Assembly (NCBI GenBank): GCA_050248155.1
Contig: JBFWSW010000019.1
Span: 1-64,000, forward strand
Source of the DNA: VFMC01 sp050248155
GTDB taxonomy: Bacteria; Actinomycetota; Acidimicrobiia; Acidimicrobiales; Ilumatobacteraceae
Length of the DNA stretch: 64,000 bases
Direction of reading: 5' to 3'
The position numbers and the translations under genes are program-made. Under the pieces are notes generated by a model. It had not been told where the DNA came from. It searched no databases and saw only the letters and a list, made by a program, of their open reading frames with translations. The stretch's first letter is position 1, and every line of letters starts with the position of its first letter. Shown in pieces: positions 40,558 to 51,119 of this stretch.

Positions 40558-41202
40558 TCAACCGTCCAGCCACCGGAGCACCGCGAGCACGCGCCGGTGG
40601 TCGGCCTCCGTCGGAGGCAGGTCGAGCTTCATGAAGATGTTGCTGACGTGCTTCTCGACCGCCTTGTCGCTGACGACGAGCTGGCGGGCGATCGCGGGGT
40701 TGGTTCGGCCCTCGGCCATGAGCGCGAGCACCTCGCGCTCACGTGGCGAGAGGCGTTCGAGCGGCCCCGGCCGGCGGGCGCGGGCGAGCAGCTGGGACAC
40801 GACCTCGGGGTCGAGCGCAGTGCCCCCGCTCCCCACGCGCCGGAGCGCGCCGAGGAAGTCGCTGACGTCGGCGATGCGGTCCTTCAACAAGTAGCCGATG
40901 CCCGACGTGTCACGAGCGAGGAGCTCGGTGGCGTAGCGCTCCTCCACGTACTGCGACAGCACGAGGATGCCGATCTGCGGCCACCGCTCACGGATCGACA
41001 GCGCAGCGCGCAGTCCGTCGTCGGTGTTCGTCGGCGGCATCCGCACATCGACGAGCGCGAGGTCCGGCTGATGACGTTGCACGGCGAGCAGGAGCTCGTC
41101 GGCGTCACCTACCGTCGCGACCACGTCTTCGCCCGCGTCGATCAAGATGCGCGTCAGACCGGCCCGCAGCAGCACCGAGTCCTCGGCGATCACGATCCGC
41201 AC
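40558..41202 (-). CDS. NarL/LuxR-family response regulator
   Basis: The 214-residue product has a receiver domain (acidic pair in IAEDSVL, phosphoacceptor Asp52 in LALVDVRMPP, Lys in GYLLKDR) and a C-terminal LuxR-type helix-turn-helix (LSPREREVLALMAEGRTNPAIARQL, VEKHVSNIFMKL). It overlaps the histidine kinase gene by 13 bases, so the two are cognate partners. Probable targets include its own operon. Confidence 0.94.
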   Translation of the reverse strand: MRIVIAEDSVLLRAGLTRILIDAGEDVVATVGDADELLLAVQRHQPDLALVDVRMPPTNTDDGLRAALSIRERWPQIGILVLSQYVEERYATELLARDTSGIGYLLKDRIADVSDFLGALRRVGSGGTALDPEVVSQLLARARRPGPLERLSPREREVLALMAEGRTNPAIARQLVVSDKAVEKHVSNIFMKLDLPPTEADHRRVLAVLRWLDG

Positions 41203-42479
41203 GGCAGTTCCACCGAGATCGTCGTCGGGCCGCCCGGTGGGCTGATCACGTGCATGTTGCCGCCGAGGCCGGTCACCCGGTCACGCAAGCCCTGCAGCCC
41301 TGTCCCCTCGGATGCATCGGCGCCGCCGACGCCGTCGTCGCGGACCTCGACGACGAGCCGATCGCCGGCTCGCGCGATCGAGACCCAGGCACGCGTCGCC
41401 TGCGAGTGGCGAGCGACGTTGGTGAGAGCTTCGTTGACCACGAAATAGGCAGCGCTCTCGACCGCAGGCGACGGTCGCGGCTCGACCCGTACGTCGAGCT
41501 GCACCGGCACGGGGGCCCGCGCGACCACAGCCGACAGCGCGGCGTCGAGGCCACGGTCCTCGAGGATCACGGGATGGATGCCGCGCACGAGATCGCGGAT
41601 CTCCTTCAACGCGGCCTTGGCCTCCTCATGGGCGGCCGCCACCATCTCGCGACCGTGCTCGGGATCGGTGTCGAGCTTCTCCCTCGCCGCACCCAGGTCG
41701 GCGGCCAGGGCGACGAGGCGTTGCTGCGCTCCGTCGTGCAGGTCGCGCTCGATGCGGCGCCGCTCGTACTCGGCGCTGTCCACCGCTGCGGTCCGTCCCG
41801 TCTCGGCTCGGCGCACCTGCTCGGCGATCGCCGCGTTGCGGTCGGGACCGAGGAGCCCTTGCGCCATCGACGCCTGCAGGCGGGCGAGCGCGACGGTGAT
41901 CCACGGGGACACGAGCACCAGGCCGACGACACCGGCGAGTGCAGCACCGAGCGCCTCGGCTCCTTGGTGGAGCTCGAAGAAGTAGAACTTGGCCGAGTCA
42001 CCCGGGAACGCTCCGACCACTGCTGGAAGCGCCACCATCGCCAGCGGACCACACCACGCGATGGTGATCGCGGCGAAGGCGAACACGCCCGTCGGCAGCA
42101 TCGCCACGTGGTAGCCGATCTCGCGCCACCGGGGCTTCGACCGGACCCGCTCGGCCAGGCGCTTGCCCCACGATGGGCCGGTGAGCGGCGGGACCGGGTC
42201 GGGCAGGGCGATGCCGAGCAGCGACGCGACCCGTGAGCGCTCCATCGAGGCGAAACCGTGGGCCATGACGAACAGGAGCCAGATGACGGGCAGCGCAAGA
42301 AGGAACGTCACCATCAGACCGGCTCCCAGAGCGAGCAGGGTGACCATGAAGGTGAAGGTGATGATCCCGATCGGCAACGACAGGGCCGAGAAGGTGATCG
42401 CCTGCCACAGGGCGAGCGGTGAACGCCAGGGACGGAGGATCCGCTTCATGGTCGCGCTCACGTTAGATGGGCTGTTCAT
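41190..42479 (-). CDS. NarL-type sensor histidine kinase
   Basis: The 429-residue product has a membrane sensor region (about 20-225) with four to six helices in two blocks (FSALSLPIGIITFTFMVTLL, LMVTFLLALPVIWLLFVMA; YHVAMLPTGVFAFAAITIAW; VGLVLVSPWITVALA). A HisKA_3 dimerisation box RRRIERDLHDGAQQRL and an ATPase domain with NEALTNVARHSQA and GTGLQGLRDRV follow. No large extracellular domain is present, so the signal is probably sensed in the membrane. It overlaps the permease gene upstream (ATGA) and the regulator downstream. Confidence 0.93.
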   Translation of the reverse strand: MNSPSNVSATMKRILRPWRSPLALWQAITFSALSLPIGIITFTFMVTLLALGAGLMVTFLLALPVIWLLFVMAHGFASMERSRVASLLGIALPDPVPPLTGPSWGKRLAERVRSKPRWREIGYHVAMLPTGVFAFAAITIAWCGPLAMVALPAVVGAFPGDSAKFYFFELHQGAEALGAALAGVVGLVLVSPWITVALARLQASMAQGLLGPDRNAAIAEQVRRAETGRTAAVDSAEYERRRIERDLHDGAQQRLVALAADLGAAREKLDTDPEHGREMVAAAHEEAKAALKEIRDLVRGIHPVILEDRGLDAALSAVVARAPVPVQLDVRVEPRPSPAVESAAYFVVNEALTNVARHSQATRAWVSIARAGDRLVVEVRDDGVGGADASEGTGLQGLRDRVTGLGGNMHVISPPGGPTTISVELPCGS

Positions 42480-45019
42480 GACGGTGTCGCGATCGCCTCG
42501 AGGATGTCCAGCCGTGCCGCGCGTCGTGCGGGGCGCACGGCGGCGAGCACGCCGGCCGCGGCAGCGAGCCCGACGATCACCGCCAACTGCCCGGCCGGAA
42601 CGGCGAAGGTGCCGAAGCCTTCCTGCACGGCGAGCGCCCGGATCAGACCCCACCCCAGGAACGTGCCGAGGCCGATGCCACCGAGCGTTCCGAAGACGGC
42701 GATGATCACGGACTCCCACCTCACGGACGAGCGCAGCTGGCGCCGCGTCTGCCCGACCGCACGCAGGAGACCGAGCTCTCGCGTCCGCTCGTGGATGGAC
42801 AGCGACAACGTGTTGGCGATGCCCATGAGGGCGATGAGGACGGCCAGCGCGAGGAGGCCGTACACGAACGTCAGCATCTGGTCGATCTCCGCGGCCACCG
42901 AGTCCATGTACTCGTCGCGCGTCTGCACCTGTGGCGCCGCGAACTGTCGGGTCGCTGCGTCGACCGCCGCCTTGCCCTCGTCGAGCCCGACGCCGTCGGC
43001 CAGGTCGATCAACACCACCATGTCACCGGCACGGCCCGCGTGGGGCATCCAGTCGTCGCGGGTGATGAGGAGGTCACCGACGATGTCGCCCTCGGCGTAC
43101 ACCGCGGACACGACGAGATCAGAGGTCGCGCCGTCTGCGAACTCGCCGTGCAGCACGCTGCCAAGGGCCAGTCCGTGATCGTCGGCGTAGCGCTCGCTGA
43201 CGGCCATCTGGCCGGACCGCATGCCGGCGAGGTCGCCGGACTGTACGTCGAGATCGAGGATCGCCGCGAGCTGCGTCGGGTCGACCGCCAGAGGATCGCT
43301 GTCAGCTCCGTCGAGCCGCATCACGGCACCCGAGAGCGGAGCGGCCGCCGCAACCTCGGGGAGCGCCTCGATGGCACCGACGGCGGCCGGATCGATGGTC
43401 GCACCACTGAAGCCGTCCTGTTCGATCACGAGATCGCCGCCGAAGGTGCGGTCGACCGTGTCGTCGAGTGACGCCTTGATCGACGCCCCGAAGGTCGTGA
43501 ACAGGACGACGACCGCCGTCCCCACCATCAGAGCCGATGCACTGCCCGCAGTGCGCCGGGGGTTGCGCATCGCGTTGCGGCGCGCGAGGCGACCGGTCTG
43601 CCCGCGCAGCACGGGCAGCGGTGAGCCGAGCACAGCAGCGGCCGGCCGTGCCGCGACGGGTCCGAGCACGACGGCGCCGGCGACCACGATGAGCGCACCG
43701 AGCCCGGCTCGTGCCAGCGCGCCGTCGGCCGAGCTCGTCGCGTTGACGACGAGCGCCACCCCGCCGGCCGCCAGCAGGGCGCCGATCAGTGCACGGGTCT
43801 TCGACGCCGCCGTGCGGTCCACCGCCACGTCGCGCATGGCTGCGAGCGGCGGGACGCGAGAGGCCTTGATCGCGGGGACCAGGCTCGCCACCAGCGTCAC
43901 GACGATGCCGACCGCAGCAGCGATCACGACCGAGTCGGCCTCGACGACGATGCCGGACATCGACATCTCGAGCCCGATCGACGCGAGCAGCGCCTTCAGG
44001 CCGTACGCGATGCCCGCCCCGGCGCCGAGACCCACCGCCGACGCGCCGGCACCCACGACGAGTGCCTCCGACGCCACGGATCCGACGATCTGGCGACGAG
44101 ACGCACCGAGTGCGCGCAGCAGGGCCGACTCACGAGTGCGCTGCGCGACGAGGATCGAGAAGGTGTTGTGGATGCTGAACGTCGCGACGAGCAGCGCGAT
44201 GCCGGCGAAGGCGAGCAGGAACGTCTCGAAGAAGTTGATGAAGTCACCCTCCATGTCCGCCTGCTGCTCGGCGGTCAGCTCCGAACCCGTGAGGGCCTCG
44301 GCGTTCGTCGGGATGACCGAGGCGACACGGGCACGCAGCGTCTCGGGGCTGACCGAGCCGTCCGCGTGGACGAGGACGGACGTGATCTCATCCGTGCGCC
44401 CGATCAGGTGCTCCTGCGCAGCCTGCATGGTGAACGCCACGTATGTCGCGCCGCTGACGCCGTCGAGATCGCCGAACTTGGCGAGGCCGACGATCGTGAC
44501 CTCGACGGGTTGCGGCGTGAGGACGGTGGCCGTGTCACCGATGGCCAGATCGCCTCGGTCGGCGGTCGACACGTCGAGGACGACCTCGTCGTCGGCCCGA
44601 GGTGCACGACCCGACGAGAGGTGCCAGGAGTTGAGGTCGGGATCGTCGATCCAGTTCCCTGCGAGCGTCGGCGGACCGTTCCCTCCGATCGGCTCGCCGT
44701 CGGCGGCGAGCACCTGGGCGATGCCCTCGACGGCTGCAGCAGCGCGACCGACCCCGTCGACCTCGGCAACGCGCGACACGACCGCCTCGTCGAGCTGCCC
44801 GCGAACGGGCTCTTCACCCGCCTCGAGGACGGTGCTGTTGCGGACGATCACGTCGGTGCCGGCGTTGCCGGTGGCGATCAGCTGGCCGAAGCCGGTGCGC
44901 ATGGTGTCGCCCAGCACCAGCGTGGCGACGAGGAACGCCACGCCGAGCACGACGGCCGTGCCGGTGCCGACGAGGCGCCGCTTGTGGCTCCACATGCCGT
45001 GGAGAACGGTGCGGAACAT
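42476..45019 (-). CDS. MacB/FtsX-type ABC transporter permease
   Basis: The 847-residue permease has two FtsX-type modules. Each has an extracellular MacB-like domain (about 40-250 and 500-680) followed by helices (LLVATFSIHNTFSILVAQRTRESALLRALG; LIALMGIANTLSLSIHERTRELGLLRAVG, both in parts). The repeated LLRAxGxxRRQ motif is the coupling region. Such proteins move lipids, peptides or antibiotics outward or transmit mechanical force. The ATPase gene ends 5 bases upstream, and the kinase gene overlaps at the other end, suggesting that the transporter is part of the signalling unit. Confidence 0.92.
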   Translation of the reverse strand: MFRTVLHGMWSHKRRLVGTGTAVVLGVAFLVATLVLGDTMRTGFGQLIATGNAGTDVIVRNSTVLEAGEEPVRGQLDEAVVSRVAEVDGVGRAAAAVEGIAQVLAADGEPIGGNGPPTLAGNWIDDPDLNSWHLSSGRAPRADDEVVLDVSTADRGDLAIGDTATVLTPQPVEVTIVGLAKFGDLDGVSGATYVAFTMQAAQEHLIGRTDEITSVLVHADGSVSPETLRARVASVIPTNAEALTGSELTAEQQADMEGDFINFFETFLLAFAGIALLVATFSIHNTFSILVAQRTRESALLRALGASRRQIVGSVASEALVVGAGASAVGLGAGAGIAYGLKALLASIGLEMSMSGIVVEADSVVIAAAVGIVVTLVASLVPAIKASRVPPLAAMRDVAVDRTAASKTRALIGALLAAGGVALVVNATSSADGALARAGLGALIVVAGAVVLGPVAARPAAAVLGSPLPVLRGQTGRLARRNAMRNPRRTAGSASALMVGTAVVVLFTTFGASIKASLDDTVDRTFGGDLVIEQDGFSGATIDPAAVGAIEALPEVAAAAPLSGAVMRLDGADSDPLAVDPTQLAAILDLDVQSGDLAGMRSGQMAVSERYADDHGLALGSVLHGEFADGATSDLVVSAVYAEGDIVGDLLITRDDWMPHAGRAGDMVVLIDLADGVGLDEGKAAVDAATRQFAAPQVQTRDEYMDSVAAEIDQMLTFVYGLLALAVLIALMGIANTLSLSIHERTRELGLLRAVGQTRRQLRSSVRWESVIIAVFGTLGGIGLGTFLGWGLIRALAVQEGFGTFAVPAGQLAVIVGLAAAAGVLAAVRPARRAARLDILEAIATPS

Positions 45020-45024
45020 CGGGA

Positions 45025-45810
45025 TCACTCCCCCCAGGTCTTCAGGTGGTCGAGGACGGCACTCGCCGTCGGATGATTCATCCAGTCGACGATGCGACCG
45101 TCGGCGAGGAAGACGACCGAGTCCGCGTAGCTCGCCGCGACCGGATCGTGGGTCACCATGACGATCGTCTGCCCCATGCCGTCGACGGCGTGGCGCATGA
45201 ACTGCAGGATCTCGCCGCCGGTGCGGCTGTCGAGGTTGCCCGTCGGCTCGTCGGCGAAGATCACCTGCGGCCGCCCTGCCAACGCGCGGGCCACCGCGAC
45301 TCGCTGCTGCTGGCCACCCGAGAGCTCGCTCGGGCGGTGCGCCAGGCGGCTCCGCAGACCCACGGTGTCGATCACGACGTCGAGCCACGCGCGGTCGGGC
45401 TTCGCTCGTGCCAGTCGAGTCGGCAAGGTGATGTTCTCGATCGCGGACAACGTCGGGACGAGGTTGAACGACTGGAAGACGAAGCCGATGTGCTCTCGGC
45501 GCACCTTGGTGAGCTCGCGATCGGACAGCGTGCTGAGATCGACGTCGCCGATGAAGACCTTGCCCGAGCTCAGCGTGTCGAGCCCTGCGAGGCAGTGCAT
45601 GAGGGTGCTCTTGCCCGACCCCGAGGGTCCCATGACCGCTGTGAACCGACCGGCGGCGATGTGCAGGCTGACGCCATCGAGAGCGCGCACCTCGTTGTCG
45701 CCACGGCCGTAGACCTTGACCGCGAGCTCGGCGCGCGCGGCGACGGGCGCAGTCGGGGCGTGGGTGGGTCCGGCCGCGAGGGGTGTGCCGAGAGATGTCG
45801 TGGTGCTCAT
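45025..45810 (-). CDS. ABC transporter ATP-binding protein (LolD/MacB type)
   Basis: The 261-residue ATPase has Walker A GPSGSGKS, Q-loop FVFQSFNLVPTL, signature LSGGQQQRVAVARAL, Walker B VIFADEP and the switch His in MVTHDP. The order and the NLVPTLSAIENITLP stretch place it in the MacB/LolD (o228) group that pairs with FtsX-type permeases. It is first in the five-gene operon. A TACCTT element lies 6 bases before its ATG, so the operon mRNA is probably leaderless. About 25 N-terminal residues are Ala/Pro/Thr-rich. Confidence 0.94.
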   Translation of the reverse strand: MSTTTSLGTPLAAGPTHAPTAPVAARAELAVKVYGRGDNEVRALDGVSLHIAAGRFTAVMGPSGSGKSTLMHCLAGLDTLSSGKVFIGDVDLSTLSDRELTKVRREHIGFVFQSFNLVPTLSAIENITLPTRLARAKPDRAWLDVVIDTVGLRSRLAHRPSELSGGQQQRVAVARALAGRPQVIFADEPTGNLDSRTGGEILQFMRHAVDGMGQTIVMVTHDPVAASYADSVVFLADGRIVDWMNHPTASAVLDHLKTWGE

Positions 45811-45816
45811 ACCTCG

Positions 45817-45822
45817 AAGGTA
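45817..45822 (-). promoter_or_regulatory. Putative -10 element of the ABC/two-component operon
   Basis: TACCTT on the minus strand is 6 bases before the ATG at 45810, the same geometry as at the kdp, trkA and exonuclease promoters. Confidence 0.4.
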
Positions 45823-45934
45823 CGAAGTGCGGCGTTCGGTGACGATGGAGCCCGCCGGTGTCCGCGAGGTGGGGTGTTCCCTACCCGTCAGCCACACGGC
45901 GCGGATCCGGTGCCGAGACGCCGCACGGTGTTGA

Positions 45935-46894
45935 ATGGATCAGATGAGCGCAGGACGACGATTGCCATCCACGCCCGAGCCGATGCACCACTGGAGCGGC
46001 GCCGGTGGCATCCGCCTCGCCGGTGACGCGTGGGGCGACCCGGAGGGACCACTGGTCCTCCTCCAGCACGGCGGAGGTCAGACCCGCCATGCCTGGAAGA
46101 ACGCCGGTGAGACCCTTGGCGCGGCCGGCTACCACGCCGTCGCCTTCGATGCGCGAGGACACGGCGACTCGGACTGGGCGCCGGACGGCGACTACAGCCA
46201 GGACGCGATGGTCGACGATCTCGTCCGGCTCGTCGATGAGCTCGGCGGTCGTCGCCCCGTCCTCGTCGGGGCCTCCATGGGCGGCGGCACCAGCCTCGTC
46301 GCGGTGGGTGAGGACAGGATCGACGCCACCGCGTTGGTGCTCGTCGACATCGCGCCGCGCGTCGAGGTGCACGGGGTCCAGGCGATCGCTGCATTCATGA
46401 ACCAGCGTCCCGAAGGCTTCGACACGCTCGAGCAGGTCGCTGAGGCGATTGCCGGCTACCAGCCGCACCGGCCGCGCCCGCGCAACCTCGACGGCCTGGC
46501 CAAGAACGTCCGCCTCGGTGAAGACGGGCGCTACCACTGGCACTGGGATCCCCGGTTCCGCTCCGGCAATCGAGACCTCGACCAGCGTCGCATGCGGCTC
46601 GAGCGCTGCGCCCGCGCCCTCACGCTGCCCACCCAGCTCGTCCGCGGTGGACTGTCCGACATCCTCAGCGAGGAGGGCGCGCAGGAGTTCCTCCAGCTCT
46701 GCCCGCAAGCCGAGTACGTCAACGTCGCCGGCGCTGCCCACATGGTGGCCGGTGACCGCAACGACGTGTTCGCCGACTCGGTCATCGACTTCCTCCGCCG
46801 TTCCGTGCCGGTCGGCGGATCGCCGCTGCAGCCGCCGCACGAACCGTTGCCACGTCGAGGCGACTCGACCGGCAAGATCATCGACGTTCCCTAG
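45935..46894 (+). CDS. Alpha/beta-fold hydrolase
   Basis: The product of up to 319 residues is an alpha/beta-hydrolase: oxyanion loop LLQHGGGQTRHAW, DARGHGDSDW, nucleophile elbow VGASMGGGTS and a C-terminal His in VAGAAHMVAGDRND. Substrate is unknown; the fold includes esterases, dehalogenases and ring-cleavage hydrolases. The ATG at 45935 overlaps a TTGAAT that could be a -10; in that case ATG 45944 (MSAGRRL) would be the leaderless start. It is 74 bases upstream of an acyl-CoA ligase on the same strand. Confidence 0.87.
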   Translation: MDQMSAGRRLPSTPEPMHHWSGAGGIRLAGDAWGDPEGPLVLLQHGGGQTRHAWKNAGETLGAAGYHAVAFDARGHGDSDWAPDGDYSQDAMVDDLVRLVDELGGRRPVLVGASMGGGTSLVAVGEDRIDATALVLVDIAPRVEVHGVQAIAAFMNQRPEGFDTLEQVAEAIAGYQPHRPRPRNLDGLAKNVRLGEDGRYHWHWDPRFRSGNRDLDQRRMRLERCARALTLPTQLVRGGLSDILSEEGAQEFLQLCPQAEYVNVAGAAHMVAGDRNDVFADSVIDFLRRSVPVGGSPLQPPHEPLPRRGDSTGKIIDVP

Positions 46895-46919
46895 ATCTCC
46901 CTGACCGCGGCGGTGCGAG

Positions 46920-46937
46920 CACGGTTGCGGTACCGTG
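46920..46937. promoter_or_regulatory. Inverted repeat CACGGT-N6-ACCGTG with overlapping -10
   Basis: A 6-6-6 inverted repeat lies 31 bases before the acyl-CoA ligase start and includes a TACCGT (46931-46936) that could be its -10. Its half-sites differ from the GTTGAC operators nearby. It may be an operator or chance. Confidence 0.35.
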
Positions 46938-46968
46938 CGAGCGACGACGAGCGAAGGGGGGGTCGGCC

Positions 46969-48603
46969 ATGTCTCCGGGGCTGCCGGCGCATGCATCGGG
47001 CGCGACAGACGTGCCACTGCTGTCCGAGACGATCGACGCGAACTTCCGGCGCGCCGTCGAGCGCTTCGGCGAACGTGACGCGCTCGTCGTGCGTCATCAA
47101 CGCGTCCACTGGAGCTACGCCGAGCTCGACCGTCGGATCGACGAGCTGGCTCGCGCGCTCGTCTCGAGCGGCATCGACGTCGGCGACCGGGTCGCCCTGT
47201 GGTCGCCGAACCGGTACGAGTGGGTGCTCGTCCAGTACGCGACCGCCCGCATCGGGGCGATCATGGTGTGCATCAATCCGGCATACCGGACATCCGAGCT
47301 CGAGTACGCGCTCAACCAGTCAGGCAGCAGGGCGCTGTTCGCCGCTCCCTCGTTCAAGACCAGCGACTACCGGGCGATGTGGGCCGAGGTCGCACCGCGG
47401 TGCCCCGGGGTGGAGCGGGCCGTGTTCTTCGACACCAGCGAATGGGACGAGCTGCTCGGCGGAGCCGTCGCTGTCACGAGCGACCAGGTCGCCGTGCTTG
47501 GTGGGTCCCTCTCACCCGACCAACCCATCAACATCCAGTACACCTCCGGGACGACCGGGTTGCCGAAGGGCGCGACGCTCTCGCATCGAAACATCCTGAA
47601 CAACGGGTACTTCGTCGGTGAGACGTTGCACTACACCGAGTTCGACCGCGTCTGCATCCCCGTCCCCTTCTACCACTGCTTCGGGATGGTGATGGGCAAC
47701 CTCGGCAGCACCACGCACGGCTCGTGCATGGTCGTGCCCGGCGAGGCGTTCGATCCGGTCGCCGTGCTCGAGGCCGTCGAGGCCGAGCGCTGCACCAGCC
47801 TGTACGGCGTGCCGACGATGTTCATCGCCGAGCTCGCCGTTCCCGACTTCGACCGCTACGACCTGACCAGTTTGCGGACGGGCATCATGGCCGGATCGCC
47901 ATGCCCGGCCGAAGTGATGAAGTCGGTCATCGAGCGGATGCACATGACCGACGTCACCATCTGCTACGGCATGACCGAGACGTCACCCGTCTCGACGCAG
48001 ACGGTCGCCGACGACCCGTTCGACAAGCGCGTCGGCACGGTCGGTCGCGTCCACCCGCACGTCGAGGTGCGCATCGCCGATCCGGACACGAACGAGACGC
48101 TCGTGCGTGGGGTCGACGGCGAGGTGCAGACACGCGGGTACTCGGTGATGCGCGGCTACTGGGACGAGCCCGACAAGACGGCCGCGGCGATCGATGCCGA
48201 GGGCTGGATGCACACGGGCGACCTCGGTGTGATGGACGACGAGGGCTACGTGGCGATCACCGGTCGCATCAAGGACCTCATCATCCGCGGCGGCGAGAAC
48301 ATCTCGCCGCGCGAGATCGAGGAGTTCCTGTACGGCCATCCCGACGTGCGGGACGTACAGGTGGTCGGCGTCAGTGACCCGTTGTACGGCGAGGCGGTGT
48401 GCGCCTTCATCCAGCCACGTGGGGAGGGGCCCGTCACCACAGAGCAGATCCGCGCGTTCTGCGAGGGGCGGATCGCCCACTTCAAGATCCCCCGCTACGT
48501 GCTGTGCGTCGACGAGTTCCCGATGACCGTCACCGGCAAGATCCAGAAGTACAAGCTGCGCGAGCAGGCACACGCGGTACTGCACATCGAGACGCCCGCC
48601 TGA
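46969..48603 (+). CDS. AMP-forming acyl-CoA ligase (FadD-like, medium/long-chain type)
   Basis: The 544-residue product has A3 YTSGTTGLPKGATL, A5 CYGMTETSPVS, A7 MHTGDLGVMDDEGYVAITGR and hinge DLIIRGGENISPREIEEFL, with the catalytic lysine in VTGKIQKYKL. The HCFGMVMGNLG and FYHCFG segment resembles medium/long-chain fatty-acid ligases. The start is the ATG after AGGGGGGG, the first in frame. It follows the hydrolase gene and precedes a convergent SDR gene. Substrate unknown. Confidence 0.93.
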   Translation: MSPGLPAHASGATDVPLLSETIDANFRRAVERFGERDALVVRHQRVHWSYAELDRRIDELARALVSSGIDVGDRVALWSPNRYEWVLVQYATARIGAIMVCINPAYRTSELEYALNQSGSRALFAAPSFKTSDYRAMWAEVAPRCPGVERAVFFDTSEWDELLGGAVAVTSDQVAVLGGSLSPDQPINIQYTSGTTGLPKGATLSHRNILNNGYFVGETLHYTEFDRVCIPVPFYHCFGMVMGNLGSTTHGSCMVVPGEAFDPVAVLEAVEAERCTSLYGVPTMFIAELAVPDFDRYDLTSLRTGIMAGSPCPAEVMKSVIERMHMTDVTICYGMTETSPVSTQTVADDPFDKRVGTVGRVHPHVEVRIADPDTNETLVRGVDGEVQTRGYSVMRGYWDEPDKTAAAIDAEGWMHTGDLGVMDDEGYVAITGRIKDLIIRGGENISPREIEEFLYGHPDVRDVQVVGVSDPLYGEAVCAFIQPRGEGPVTTEQIRAFCEGRIAHFKIPRYVLCVDEFPMTVTGKIQKYKLREQAHAVLHIETPA

Positions 48604-48622
48604 CGTCGGACGCGTTCGGGCG

Positions 48623-49482
48623 TCACGGTGCGATGGGCACGCCCATCTCGCCGTTCCACTCGTCCCAGGGCTGCGGGTTCTGCGCGTACCCGCCGCTGGC
48701 GCTCCATCCACCGTCGACGCTGAGCACCACGCCCGTGACGAAGCTCGAGGCGTCGGAGCAGAGGAACAGGAAGGGCCCGACGAGCTCGGGCAGCTCGCCC
48801 ATCCGACGCATGGGGGTCCGGCTGCGCATCCAGTCGGCCATGCCCGAGTCCTCGAGCAGCGTCCGGGTCATCTCGGAGACAAAGAAGTTGGGCGCGAGCG
48901 CGTTGACGCGCACGTTGCGATCGCCCCACTCACACGCGAGCAACTTGGTCAGCTGGTTGACGCCGCCCTTCGCCGCGAAGTAGCCGGCCGTGCGGTTCTC
49001 GGAGCCGGCGTTGCCGAAGATCGACGAGAGGTTGACGATGCTGCCGCCGCCACCGCGCAGCATCGAGGGCGCCACCGCACGGGTCATGTAGAACAACCCG
49101 ACGAGATCGGTGTTCACCATCTTGGCGAACATCTCGGGCTCGCAGTGCTCGCTGCGCACCAGCCGGTCGTCGGCCCACCCTGCGTTGTTCACCAGCACGT
49201 CGATGCGGCCGAAGGTGTCCATCGCCCGCTCGGCGACGCGGGCACAGTCGTCGTAGGACGTGACGTCGCCTGCGACCACGAGGCACTTCCGCCCGAGCGA
49301 CTCGACCATGCGCTGCGTGTCGGCGAGCCTGTCCTCCGAGCGGGCCGTGACCACGAGCTCGGCGCCGGCACTCGCCAGGATCTCGGCGAACAGCACACCG
49401 AGCCCGTAGGACGCGCCCGTGACGATCGCGACCTTGCCGTCGAGGCGGAATGGCGTGATCAGATCGATGCCGCTCGTGGCGC

Positions 49483-49486
<4 letters not shown>
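48623..49486 (-). CDS. Short-chain dehydrogenase/reductase
   Basis: The 287-residue product from GTG 49486 has the classical SDR layout: TGASYGLG (cofactor loop), NNAGWADD, NLSS with the catalytic Ser, YFAAK (Tyr and Lys) and a C-terminus ending in DGGWSASGGYAQNPQPW. VVTARS after strand 2 suggests NADP(H), weakly. It overlaps the upstream acyl-CoA ligase by 4 bases (GTGA), so it probably oxidises or reduces a hydroxy- or keto-acyl intermediate of that ligase's pathway. Confidence 0.92.
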
Positions 49487-51021
<1,535 letters not shown>

Positions 51022-51049
51022 CCGACCCCCCAGTCACACTCGCTTCGTA

Positions 51050-51067
51050 GTTGACGACGCTATCAAC
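51050..51067. promoter_or_regulatory. Regulon operator copy 1: GTTGAC-GACGCT-ATCAAC
   Basis: The two 6-base arms match as an inverted repeat in 5 of 6 positions with a 6-base centre. It lies between the TetR gene and the ligase-SDR operon and covers a possible -10 (TAGCGT on the minus strand, 51057-51062), a repressor-like position. It shares AGTTGACGA with the other three copies. Confidence 0.65.
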
Positions 51068-51119
51068 TTTCGAGGGCGCACGGGTCACCGAGGCGCGTGG
51101 CGTCGGTGGGGCCGGACCG

